A stretch of DNA of 64,000 nucleotides, taken from assembly GCA_963976055.1 (NCBI GenBank), contig CAXBJB010000009.1, positions 1 through 64,000 on the forward strand. The letters run 5' to 3'. A program made the position numbers and the translations under genes. This stretch comes from UBA1479 sp963976055 (GTDB lineage: Bacteria; Pseudomonadota; Alphaproteobacteria; Rhodospirillales; Casp-alpha2). Shown here one piece after another: positions 55,597 through 63,657 of this stretch. The notes below the pieces were generated by a model. It had not been told where the DNA came from, did not search any database, and saw nothing but the letters and a program-made list of their open reading frames with translations. Positions within the stretch are counted from its first letter, which is position 1; each line of letters opens with the position of its first letter.

Positions 55597-55608
55597 ACTG
55601 TATACAAT
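55597..55608. promoter_or_regulatory. Putative GntR/FCD operator (TGTATACA)
   Basis: ACTGTATACAAT (core 55599-55606) in the divergent promoter between the PEP-mutase-family gene and the TauD-like gene. Identical, over these twelve bases, to the copy at 3799-3810. Confidence 0.6.
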
Positions 55609-55761
55609 TTCCCGCAGTCGTTGGAGCACACTTAACGGTTATTTTGCCGCCGACGCAACGGTGCTTGCGTGCTAAACAGTCGAATATCGGCATTCCGGCC
55701 CGGATACATGCCGCGCCGGAAACTTGCTCCGCTCATCCTTCGAGACGAAATGTTGACCGTC

Positions 55762-56793
55762 ATGACCGACACGATCCAGACCCCCGTTACCGAAAAATCC
55801 GCCTGGACCGCCGCCGAACTGGCCGGCGATCCCAACTGGATCCGGCGCCTGAGCGCCGAGGAGTTGAGTGCGCTCGAAAATGTGACCGCCGATCTGGCGG
55901 CCCGGGGCCGAGGGGCGCAGCAGTTCGGGCCCGAGGACGTCGACGCCCCGGAATTGACGGCGCTGGCCGATTGGGCGGTCAGGGAACTGGAGCACGGGCG
56001 CGGATGCGTGCTGATCAAGGGGTTGGAGGTCGCGCGTTATGACCGCTCCCGGATCGAGGCCATGTACTGGGCGTTGACCGTTCTGATGGGCGTGCCCCTG
56101 CACCACAACCCGGACGGTGACGTGATCGGCGAGGTCACGGACAAGGGCCTCGACTACAACGATCCCCTGATCCGCGGCTATAAGACGCGCCAGAAACTGT
56201 ATTTCCATTGCGACGGCCTGGACCTTGTCAGCCTGCTTTGCCTGCAGCCCTCCATGTCCGGCGGGGAAAGCCAGATCGCGTCAAGTATGGCGGTCTACAA
56301 CGAGATTTTGGCGACCCGCCCGGAATACCTGCCGGTGCTGTACGAAGGGTTCCATTTCAACCTGCGGGGCGAGGGCGAGGCCGGCGAGACCCATCCCGTG
56401 ACCCGCCACAAGGTGCCGGTCTACAGCTGGTGCGACGGGCGGCTCAGCTGCCGATACCTGCGCAAGGCGATCATCGAAGGGCAGGAATTCATCGGCGAGC
56501 CGATTTCCGACCTTGCCCGGGAGGCGCTCGATTACATGCAGGAACTCTGCGTCAGCGACCGATTCCGTTATGACATGACGTTCGAGACGGGCGACATCCA
56601 GATTCTCAACAACTACGTGACCCTGCATTCCCGCGCCGCGTTCGAGGACTGGCCCGACGGCACGCGCAAACGCAACCTGCTGCGCATCTGGTTCAACATG
56701 CGCGACGGGCGCAAGCTCAATCCCAAGTTCGCCGACCGCTACAACATGGGGCCCCGCACGCCCATGCGCCTGAAGGACGTGCGCGCGGCCTGA
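55762..56793 (+). CDS. TauD/TfdA-family Fe(II)/2-oxoglutarate dioxygenase
   Basis: A 343-aa dioxygenase of the TauD/Gbh-like superfamily. The iron triad is visible as LYFHCDGLDLVSLL (H-x-D) and YVTLHSRAAFEDWPDGTRK (distal His) with the 2-OG Arg in RKRNLLRIWF. FVFEGNYG-type taurine motifs are not evident, so the substrate is unknown. The start is uncertain: 55762 (MTDTIQT) is used, 55750 (MLTVMTD) or 55669 are also in frame and no strong ribosome site favours any. Shares an operator with the divergent PEP-mutase-family gene. Confidence 0.85.
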   Translation: MTDTIQTPVTEKSAWTAAELAGDPNWIRRLSAEELSALENVTADLAARGRGAQQFGPEDVDAPELTALADWAVRELEHGRGCVLIKGLEVARYDRSRIEAMYWALTVLMGVPLHHNPDGDVIGEVTDKGLDYNDPLIRGYKTRQKLYFHCDGLDLVSLLCLQPSMSGGESQIASSMAVYNEILATRPEYLPVLYEGFHFNLRGEGEAGETHPVTRHKVPVYSWCDGRLSCRYLRKAIIEGQEFIGEPISDLAREALDYMQELCVSDRFRYDMTFETGDIQILNNYVTLHSRAAFEDWPDGTRKRNLLRIWFNMRDGRKLNPKFADRYNMGPRTPMRLKDVRAA

Positions 56794-56845
56794 ACGGCCG
56801 CCCCGATTTCCAAACTGTTGTCGTGAAAAAGAACGGGAAGGGCGT

Positions 56846-57790
56846 TTAACCCTTCTTGCCGGCCGTCTTGCGCTTGGCGGCGGGGATCGGCGACGCCTTG
56901 GTCACCCGGTTCCGCCCGGCGTGCTTGGAATGGTATAGCGCGGCATCGGCACGGCCTAACGTGCCTTCGATGGTCTGATCGGCGTCTTCCGCTTCGGCGA
57001 TCCCGATGGAAACCGTGACGTCGACGGGCCCGTCAATGGTGTCGAAGGGGGTGTCGGCAATCACGGCGCGCAGGCGTTCGGCCACGGTCATGGCGGCGTC
57101 GGCATCGGCGCCGGGCAGCAGAATGGCGAATTCCTCGCCGCCCAGGCGGCCCAGGGTGTCGAACGGACGGCGGCCCAGCTGCCAGCGCCGGACGGCTTCC
57201 TTCAGCACGTCGTCGCCGGCCTGATGGCCGTGTCTGTCATTGATCTGCTTGAAGTGGTCCAGGTCCAAAAGAACCACGGAAAACGGCACCTGATGGCGGC
57301 GCAGGCGGTGGACTTCAAGCTCCGCCCGCTCCATGAAATGGCGGCGGTTGCTGGTGCCGGTCAGGTCGTCGGTGGTCGCAAGGGACAGCAGTTCCTGTTC
57401 GCGCAGGACGTCGGCGGTCACGTCGCGCTGAATGGCGGCGATATGGGTGATCTCTCCGTCGCTGCCGAACAGCGGCATGATGTTCATGTCGACCCAATAG
57501 GTCGTGCCGTCCTTGGTGTATTGCAGCAGGCGGGTGCGCATGTGGCGGCCATGCTTGATGGCAGCGGCAATCTTCGCCCGGGTTTCCGGGTCGGTATCGG
57601 GGCCGTCCATGAATCCCGGCGCCTTGCCCATGGCTTCCTTTTCCGAATAGCCGGACAGGCGGCAGAAGGCCGCGTTCACGTAAACGATCTTCGGTTTCGC
57701 CGATTTGCTGTTGGCGGCTTTGGCGACGATGACCGCATCGTTCGCCTTGGCGACGATGTCGGAAAAGGAAAATCCAGTGTCGTTCCGCAT
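56846..57790 (-). CDS. LOV-like PAS/GGDEF diguanylate cyclase
   Basis: A 314-aa signalling protein. Residues about 5-130 form a PAS domain close to LOV (IVYVNAAFCRLSGYSEKEAMG, then MDGPDTDPETRAKIAAAI and YWVDMNIMPLFGSDGEITHI), but at the flavin-adduct Cys position there is Pro58. Residues about 135-300 form a GGDEF domain with ATTDDLTGTSNRRHFMERAE, LDLDHFKQINDRHGHQAGDD and the active LGGEEFAILLPG. The RPFD five residues before GGEEF is an inhibitory I-site. It should make c-di-GMP in response to a signal, perhaps redox or a bound flavin. Confidence 0.92.
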   Translation of the reverse strand: MRNDTGFSFSDIVAKANDAVIVAKAANSKSAKPKIVYVNAAFCRLSGYSEKEAMGKAPGFMDGPDTDPETRAKIAAAIKHGRHMRTRLLQYTKDGTTYWVDMNIMPLFGSDGEITHIAAIQRDVTADVLREQELLSLATTDDLTGTSNRRHFMERAELEVHRLRRHQVPFSVVLLDLDHFKQINDRHGHQAGDDVLKEAVRRWQLGRRPFDTLGRLGGEEFAILLPGADADAAMTVAERLRAVIADTPFDTIDGPVDVTVSIGIAEAEDADQTIEGTLGRADAALYHSKHAGRNRVTKASPIPAAKRKTAGKKG

Positions 57791-58013
57791 GGGTATTCTC
57801 GGGCTTTGGCCCCAATGGGGTGATTATGGGTCTTTTGGCGCCTGTGCCGGGCGCAATATGTGCATCAAATATAACATAAATGCCAGAGCTTATGTGAACC
57901 TGACGCAGGGCCGACCGATTTTAAAGACTTGCCGCCCGGCCTCCGCTCGGGGCATATCCTGGCCTTAACGAATCCGGCGCGGCCGGACACCAAGAAACGA
58001 AGGGAAACGGAAC

Positions 58014-58976
58014 ATGACCCGTATCGCCATCCTGGATGATTACCAGAACGTGGCCCTGGAGCTTGCCGATTGGGCCAGCCTGGGCCCGGACGTGGAGGTC
58101 ACGTCCTTCAATGAGTTCCTGCAGACCGATGAAGACCGGGTCGCCAAGGCCCTGGCGGGTTTCGACGTCGTCGTCGGTATGCGCGAGCGCACCCGCTTTC
58201 CGGCGTCGCAGTTGGAAAAGCTGCCGGACCTGAGGATGATGGTGACGACCGGGATGCGCAACCTGGCCTGGGACATGAAAAAGGCGCGGGCCATGGGCAT
58301 CACCGTCTGCGGCACGGCGATCCTGCCCTATCCGGCGTTCGAGCAGACCTGGGCCCTGATCTTCGCCGTGACCAAGGAAATCCCCAAGGAAGACCGCTGC
58401 ATGAAGGCCGGCGGCTGGCAGGAAAGCTTTCCTGTCGGCCTGCGCGGCAAGACACTCGGCGTCATCGGCCTGGGCAAACTGGGGGCGCAATCGGCGGCGC
58501 TCGGCAACGCACTCGGCATGAAGGTCGTCGCCTGGTCGGAAAACCTGACGGACGAACGCGCCGCCGAATGCAATGCGACGCGCGTTTCCAAGGAAGACCT
58601 GTTCAAGCAGTCCGACGTGGTAACCATCCATGTCTTGCTGTCGGAACGGACCACGGGTCTGGTCGGGGCGGCGGAACTGGCGCTGATGAAGCCCTCGGCC
58701 TACATCGTCAACACCTCACGCGGGCCGATCATCGACGAGGCGGCGCTGATCGACGCGCTCAAGTCGAACACCATCAAGGGGGCCGGCATCGACGTTTATG
58801 ATGTCGAGCCGCTGCCCGCCGACCACGCGCTGCGCAAGCTCGACAACGCCGTGCTGACCGGCCACACGGGTTACGTGATTCGGGAAAACTACGAAGTGAT
58901 GTATCCGGAAGCCGTGGAATGCATCAAAGCCTGGATGGCGGGATCGCCGGTCCGGGTCCTGAACGCCGAAGATTAA
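58014..58976 (+). CDS. D-2-hydroxyacid dehydrogenase family protein
   Basis: A 320-aa NAD-dependent dehydrogenase of the D-isomer-specific family: GKTLGVIGLGKLGAQSAALG (NAD binding), NTSRGPIIDEAALIDAL (Arg/Asp block) and AVLTGHTGYVIRENYE with the catalytic His. GCNT-like MMVTTGMRNLAWDM precedes. AAGGGAAACGG lies upstream of ATG 58014. The next gene, an enoyl-CoA hydratase/isomerase family member, starts 12 bp after its stop, so the two are probably one operon; the 2-oxo/2-hydroxy acid is unknown. Confidence 0.92.
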   Translation: MTRIAILDDYQNVALELADWASLGPDVEVTSFNEFLQTDEDRVAKALAGFDVVVGMRERTRFPASQLEKLPDLRMMVTTGMRNLAWDMKKARAMGITVCGTAILPYPAFEQTWALIFAVTKEIPKEDRCMKAGGWQESFPVGLRGKTLGVIGLGKLGAQSAALGNALGMKVVAWSENLTDERAAECNATRVSKEDLFKQSDVVTIHVLLSERTTGLVGAAELALMKPSAYIVNTSRGPIIDEAALIDALKSNTIKGAGIDVYDVEPLPADHALRKLDNAVLTGHTGYVIRENYEVMYPEAVECIKAWMAGSPVRVLNAED

Positions 58977-58988
58977 GAAGTCTTAGCC

Positions 58989-59768
58989 ATGAACGACGAC
59001 ATCATCCGCCTGGAACGCAAGGGCGCCATCGCGACCCTGATCATCAACAACCCGGACAAGCGCAACGCGATGAACCTGGCCGCCTGGCGGCGGCTGGGCG
59101 AGGTCACGGCGGAACTGGACGCCGACGACGACCTGCGCTGCGTGCTGGTCACCGGGATGGGGGATCATTTCGCCGCCGGGGCGGATATCTCCGAATTCCC
59201 GGAAAAGCGCATGAGCGCTGGCCAGGCCGAAACCTACGGCAAGGTCGTCGCCGACGCGCTGCATGCCTTCTCAAACCTGAAGCATCCGACGATCGCGGTG
59301 ATCCGCGGTGCCTGCACCGGCGGCGGTTTCGAGATCGCCTGCTGCTGCGACATGCGCCTGGCCGCCGAGGGATCGCGCTTCGGCATTCCCATCAACCGCC
59401 TGGGCCATGCTTTCGCCTATCCGGAAATGGCGGCGGCGCTGGCCGTGGTGCCGGCGGCGGTGATCATGGAACTGCTGCTGGAAGGCCGGATTTTGGAGAC
59501 GGACGAGGCCTATGCCAAGGGCCTGCTGACACGGGTCGTGCCGGCGGACCAACTGGACGACGAGGCGGAAACCGTCGCCTGGCGCGTCGCCCAAGGGGCA
59601 CCCTTGGCCGCGCGCGGATCGAAAAAGATCCTGCGCCGCCTGCTGCGGCCCGCGCAGATCAGCCCGGAAGAGTTGAAGTCGAGCTATGCGCTGTGCGATT
59701 CCGAGGACTACAAGGAAGGCGTGCGTGCCTTCCTGGCCAAGGAGAAGCCGGCTTTCGAGGCCCGCTGA
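58989..59768 (+). CDS. Enoyl-CoA hydratase/isomerase family protein
   Basis: A 259-aa crotonase-fold protein: AIATLIINNPDKRNAMNLA, GDHFAAGADISEFPEKR, VIRGACTGGGFEIACCCDMRLA (oxyanion hole) and GIPINRLGHAFAYPEMAAAL. The residue equal to the catalytic Glu of hydratases (near IPEI in canonical enzymes) is Asn here, so it is more likely an isomerase, hydrolase or a decarboxylase of the family than a true hydratase. It follows the D-2-hydroxyacid dehydrogenase gene. Confidence 0.88.
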   Translation: MNDDIIRLERKGAIATLIINNPDKRNAMNLAAWRRLGEVTAELDADDDLRCVLVTGMGDHFAAGADISEFPEKRMSAGQAETYGKVVADALHAFSNLKHPTIAVIRGACTGGGFEIACCCDMRLAAEGSRFGIPINRLGHAFAYPEMAAALAVVPAAVIMELLLEGRILETDEAYAKGLLTRVVPADQLDDEAETVAWRVAQGAPLAARGSKKILRRLLRPAQISPEELKSSYALCDSEDYKEGVRAFLAKEKPAFEAR

Positions 59769-60017
59769 CCCGCATTCCGCGGAACGCGGCATCTATCCCG
59801 AATTGGTTGCATGCCGGGGAGCCTCCCAAGGCCGGAATTAGGCCTTGCATCGCGAAAGCCGTCGGGCATTATCGGGGCCACCAAGGTTTTAAGAACGAGA
59901 GGTCGGGGACCGGCGCGAGGAGGGATCAACTCACCCCGTCAGGTCCGTCACACCGGTCCGGTTAGGCGCGTAAAAAATTGCATCGAAGCAAACCCTAACC
60001 CAACGATGGGGAGTGTC

Positions 60018-61340
60018 ATGTCCAAGTTCTTGCGCCGGCAGGCCGCGCCGGTATTCGCGCTCGTGGCCGTTCTTCTGACAATTTTCACGCCTGACGCGGC
60101 CTTTGCCGCCGATCAACTTAATTCCGGCGACACGGCCTGGATCATCACGGCGACCGCCCTGGTCCTGTTCATGACCCTGCCGGGGCTGGCCCTGTTCTAT
60201 GGCGGGCTGGTGCGGTCGCGCAACGTGCTGAGCGTGCTCATGCACTGCGTCGCCATTGCCTGTTTGATGAGCGTGCTGTGGCTGATCATCGGCTACAGCC
60301 TGTCGTTCACGGACGGCGCCGGGGCCAATCAGTTGATCGGCGGGCTGTCCCGCATGTTCCTGGCCGGCGTCGGCACGGAAGCACTGTCCGGCACCATCCC
60401 CGAAAACGTGTTCTTCGCGTTCCAGATGACTTTCGCGATCATCACCCCGGCGCTCATGGTCGGCGCCTATGTGGAACGCATCAAGTTCTCCGCCGTGTTG
60501 ATCCTGTCGTCGCTCTGGCTGATCGTCGTCTATGCGCCGGTGACCCATTGGGTATGGGGCGGCGGTTGGCTCGCCCAGATGGGCGTCATGGATTTCGCGG
60601 GCGGCCTGGTCGTGCACGCCACGGCGGGGATCTCGTCGCTGGTCATCGTCAAGGCGCTGGGGGCGCGGCACGGATTCCCGAACGAGGTGTCGCCGCCGCA
60701 CAATCCGGGCATGGTCGCCATGGGGGCCTGCATGCTGTGGGTCGGCTGGTTCGGCTTCAACGGCGGCTCGGCCCTGGCGGCCAACGGGGCGGCCGGCATG
60801 GCGTTGACCGTCACCCATATCGCCGCCGCCACGGCATCGCTGGTGTGGATGCTTATCGAATGGAAGAAATACGGTAAGCCGTCCCTGGTCGGCCTGGTCA
60901 CCGGCACCATCGCGGGATTGGCCACGATCACCCCGGCGTCGGGCTTCGTCGGTCCCATCGGCGCGTTGATCATCGGCGTCGCCGCCGGTTTGATCTGCTT
61001 CAAGATGGTGCAGATCGTGAAGACGGCCTGGAAGCTGGATGATTCCCTGGACGTGTTCGCCGTTCACGGCGTCGGCGGTTCGCTCGGCACCATTCTGGTC
61101 GCGTTTCTGTGCGCGCCCATGTTCGGCGGCCTGGGCCTGCCTGAAGGGAAGACCATGATGGATGCGCTCGGCGTGCAGGCGTTGGGGCTGGCGGCCACCG
61201 TGGCGTGGTCGGCCATCGCCACCTTCATCCTGGTCAAGATCACGGCCGGGCTGACCAATGGCATCCGCGTGCGCGAGGACGACGAGTTGGAAGGCCTGGA
61301 CATCACCAACCATGGTGAGACCGCGTACAGGCTCGACTGA
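60018..61340 (+). CDS. amtB: Ammonium transporter
   Basis: A 440-aa Amt/Mep/Rh channel with a signal peptide (PVFALVAVLLTIFTPDAAFA) and eleven helices. DTAWIITATALVLFMTLPGLALFYGGLVRSRNV is the family start; FDYxGG-like MDFAGGLVVHATAGISSLV carries the pore His and DFAGG, and a second pore His lies in VFAVHGVGGSLGTIL. ATG 60018 (GGGGAG upstream) is chosen. It is followed by glnK, the usual partner that closes AmtB when nitrogen is sufficient. The gene order amtB-glnK is reversed from the common one. Confidence 0.95.
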   Translation: MSKFLRRQAAPVFALVAVLLTIFTPDAAFAADQLNSGDTAWIITATALVLFMTLPGLALFYGGLVRSRNVLSVLMHCVAIACLMSVLWLIIGYSLSFTDGAGANQLIGGLSRMFLAGVGTEALSGTIPENVFFAFQMTFAIITPALMVGAYVERIKFSAVLILSSLWLIVVYAPVTHWVWGGGWLAQMGVMDFAGGLVVHATAGISSLVIVKALGARHGFPNEVSPPHNPGMVAMGACMLWVGWFGFNGGSALAANGAAGMALTVTHIAAATASLVWMLIEWKKYGKPSLVGLVTGTIAGLATITPASGFVGPIGALIIGVAAGLICFKMVQIVKTAWKLDDSLDVFAVHGVGGSLGTILVAFLCAPMFGGLGLPEGKTMMDALGVQALGLAATVAWSAIATFILVKITAGLTNGIRVREDDELEGLDITNHGETAYRLD

Positions 61341-61351
61341 CGTGCTATAAA

Positions 61352-61375
61352 GGGCGGAGCAGCGGTGCTCCGCCC
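61352..61375 (+). other. Hairpin between amtB and glnK
   Basis: GGGCGGAGCA (61352-61361) pairs perfectly with TGCTCCGCCC (61366-61375) across a GCGG loop; no U-run follows. Possible mRNA stabiliser or attenuator within the amtB-glnK operon. Confidence 0.6.
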
Positions 61376-61421
61376 GCAGGCCGGGAACAACGGCAAACGC
61401 AAAGACATTAGGAGAGGCAAC

Positions 61422-61760
61422 ATGAAGTTCGTCATGGCGGTGATCAAACCGCACAAGCTGGACGCCGTCCGCGAGGCGCTGGGCGCCGCCGGCGTCGAAG
61501 GGATGACCGTCTCGGAAGTGAAGGGCTATGGCCGCCAGCGCGGGCAGACGGAAATCTACCGGGGTGCTGAATACCAGGTCCATTTCCTGCCCAAGGTGAA
61601 GATCGAGATCGCCGTTGCCGATGACAAGGCGGCCGAGGTGGTCGAGGCCATCAAGAATGCCGCCAACACCGGCAAGATCGGGGATGGCAAGGTCTTCGTC
61701 TACGACCTGGAAAGCGCCGTGCGCATCCGCACCGGCGAACAGGACAACGACGCGCTCTAG
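61422..61760 (+). CDS. glnK: P-II family nitrogen regulator (GlnK/GlnB)
   Basis: A 112-aa trimeric P-II protein. MKFVMAVIKPHKLDAVREAL, the T-loop GYGRQRGQTEIYRGAEYQVHFLPK with uridylylation Tyr51, and the ATP/2-oxoglutarate-binding GKIGDGKVFVYDLESAVRIRTGE are complete. Linkage to amtB marks it as GlnK-type. TTAGGAGAGG precedes ATG 61422. It senses 2-oxoglutarate, ATP and ADP and regulates AmtB and nitrogen genes. Confidence 0.96.
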   Translation: MKFVMAVIKPHKLDAVREALGAAGVEGMTVSEVKGYGRQRGQTEIYRGAEYQVHFLPKVKIEIAVADDKAAEVVEAIKNAANTGKIGDGKVFVYDLESAVRIRTGEQDNDAL

Positions 61761-61807
61761 AATCTGAAACCGGCGCGCCCGGGCGCGTCCAGGCCGGGGA
61801 GGCCCAT

Positions 61808-62611
61808 ATGCCCCGTTTCGCCGCCAACATCGGCTGGATGGCCCAGGAAGTGCCCATGCTGGACCGCTTCCGGCTGGTCCGCGACCTGGGTTTTACCGTC
61901 GTCGAATGCCCGCTGCTCTACGGTCACGATGCGAATGCGTTGTCGGATGCCTGCAAGGCGGCGGGGATCGAGTTCCTGATGTTCAATTCGCCCCCCGGCA
62001 AGCACGACGGCGAATACGGCATCGCCGGACTGACGGGCCGCAAGGGCGAATTCCAGGACACCATCGGCACCGCCGTCGACTACGCCAAGGCCCTGGGCAC
62101 GACCTATCTGCATGTGCTGGCCGGGTGGCAATCGGGCGATTGGGACCGGGGGGCGGCCTTCAACGTCTTCATCGACAATCTGAAATGGGCCTGTCCGGTG
62201 CTGGCCGATGCCGGGCTGACCGCCTTGATCGAGCCGATCAACACGGTCGCCCGTCCGGGCTATCTGGTGCAGACGACCAAGGAAGCCCTGCACGTCGTCG
62301 ACAGCGTCAAGGCCGCCGGATCGGACAACATCGGCATCCAGTACGATTTCCACAACGCCCAGATCATGGAAGGCGACTTGGCGCGGACCTTCGAAGCCCA
62401 CCTGCCGTCCATCCTGCATGTGCAGATTGCCGGCAACCCGGGCCGCACTCCGCCCGACGAAGGGGAAATCAATTATCCTTATCTGTTCGACCTGTGCGAC
62501 CGGCTGGGGTTCAAAGGCTGGCTCGGCTGCGAATACGCGCCCCACGACAAGACCAAGCCGGGGGCGACCAAGGCCTCGCTGAAATGGGCGAAGGCCTACG
62601 GGCTGGGCTAA
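61808..62611 (+). CDS. Hydroxypyruvate isomerase family protein
   Basis: A 267-aa TIM-barrel enzyme of the Hyi/OtnI family. MPRFAANIGWMAQEVPMLDRF, LMFNSPPGKHDGEYGIAGL, LIEPINTVARPGYLVQTT, IGIQYDFHNAQIMEGDLAR and HVQIAGNPGRTPPDEGEINYP and GCEYAP provide metal-binding Glu, Asp, His and Glu residues. It interconverts hydroxypyruvate and tartronate semialdehyde or related sugars. The tartronate-semialdehyde-reductase-like gene is found elsewhere in the window. Its stop overlaps the convergent LysR stop. Confidence 0.9.
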   Translation: MPRFAANIGWMAQEVPMLDRFRLVRDLGFTVVECPLLYGHDANALSDACKAAGIEFLMFNSPPGKHDGEYGIAGLTGRKGEFQDTIGTAVDYAKALGTTYLHVLAGWQSGDWDRGAAFNVFIDNLKWACPVLADAGLTALIEPINTVARPGYLVQTTKEALHVVDSVKAAGSDNIGIQYDFHNAQIMEGDLARTFEAHLPSILHVQIAGNPGRTPPDEGEINYPYLFDLCDRLGFKGWLGCEYAPHDKTKPGATKASLKWAKAYGLG

Positions 62612-63519
62612 GCAGTCCGGGCCTTGACCTTCGAGTCCGTCCCCGCGATCAGATTGGCCAGTTCGCTGGCCCCCGGCGCCAGAGTCTGGCCGCGCAGGGT
62701 AATGATGCCGATGCGCCGGGCCAGTCGCGGATGCTTGATGCGGGCGGCCCAATAGGCGCCGTCCTTGGACGGCGGCACGGCCGTTTCCGGCAGGATGGCG
62801 ACGCCCAGCCCCTGTTCCGCCATGGAAATCAGGGTCTGGTGGTGCAGCATCTCGAAATGGGGCGTCAGGGTCATGCCGACGGACTGGAAGGCGCTTTCGA
62901 CCTGGATGCGGGTGCGCGACGGCAGCGGCAGGGCCAGGATCGTTTCGTCCGTGAGGACGTGCAGAGGGATGTCCTTCTGCCCCACCAAAGAGTGGCCCGC
63001 CGCGACGACGGCGCAGTAGCCGTCGGTCAGAAACTGGCGGAATTCGAATTCCCGGGGCACCTTTTCCACGGGTCCGATGGCGAAGTCGGCATCACCCCGG
63101 CGCAGGATGTCCAGCATGTCGGTGGCGTAGGCTTCGCGGACATGAACGGTGATGTTGGGATTGTGCTCGCGAAACCGGGCCAGGATGGTCGGCAGGCGCG
63201 TCGCGGCGAAGCTGGGGGCCGAGGTTAGCAGCACACGGCCCCGGCCCATGGCGGCCTCGTCATGGAAGATGCGCACGATGTCCTCCAGCCCTTCGAGCAC
63301 GCGGCCCGCGCGGCGGTAGAGGTTTTCTCCCGCTTCGGTCATGCGCACGGTCCGCGTGGTGCGATGGAACAGGGGCACGCCCAGGTGGGATTCCAACAGC
63401 TTGATATGGGCGGTCACGGCGGACTGGCTCAGGTTGAGGCGTTCCGACGCCCGGCGAAAGCCGTTCTGCTCCGCCACGGCGACGAAAATCTCCAACTGTT
63501 TCAGGGTCATGGGCAGCAT
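62608..63519 (-). CDS. LysR-type transcriptional regulator
   Basis: A 303-aa regulator with one winged HTH (LKQLEIFVAVAEQNGFRRAS, LSQSAVTAHIKLLESHLGVPLF) and a LysR effector domain (VLLTSAPSFAATRLPTILARF, DADFAIGPVEKVPREFEFRQ, SMAEQGLGVAILPETAVP). Start 63519 (MLPMTLKQLE). It is divergent from an MmgE/PrpD gene 139 bp away and convergent with hydroxypyruvate isomerase, so it probably controls the MmgE/PrpD operon. Confidence 0.92.
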   Translation of the reverse strand: MLPMTLKQLEIFVAVAEQNGFRRASERLNLSQSAVTAHIKLLESHLGVPLFHRTTRTVRMTEAGENLYRRAGRVLEGLEDIVRIFHDEAAMGRGRVLLTSAPSFAATRLPTILARFREHNPNITVHVREAYATDMLDILRRGDADFAIGPVEKVPREFEFRQFLTDGYCAVVAAGHSLVGQKDIPLHVLTDETILALPLPSRTRIQVESAFQSVGMTLTPHFEMLHHQTLISMAEQGLGVAILPETAVPPSKDGAYWAARIKHPRLARRIGIITLRGQTLAPGASELANLIAGTDSKVKARTA

Positions 63520-63540
63520 GATTATTGATCTCTTTTCCAG

Positions 63541-63566
63541 ATTAATAATGCATATATTGCTATTAG
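63541..63566. promoter_or_regulatory. AT-rich imperfect dyad in the LysR / MmgE-PrpD promoter region
   Basis: TTAATAATGCATATATTGC and the following TATTAG form an AT-rich, partly symmetric stretch in GC-rich surroundings, 22 bp from the LysR start codon. LysR operators (T-N11-A) and the promoter are likely here; the exact site is not defined. Confidence 0.35.
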
Positions 63567-63657
63567 CTCTATCACAAATCTTATGGTGTAGTCGCGCTTC
63601 GAACTGGAATCCGCGCCGCCAACAGGCGCGGTGAAAACGCATGGAGGAAACCGGACG

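Noticed and set aside
59831..59850. Possible sigma-54 (-24/-12) promoter upstream of amtB
   Set aside because: GG at 59834 and GC at 59847 are 11 bp apart instead of 10, and the flanking consensus is poor.
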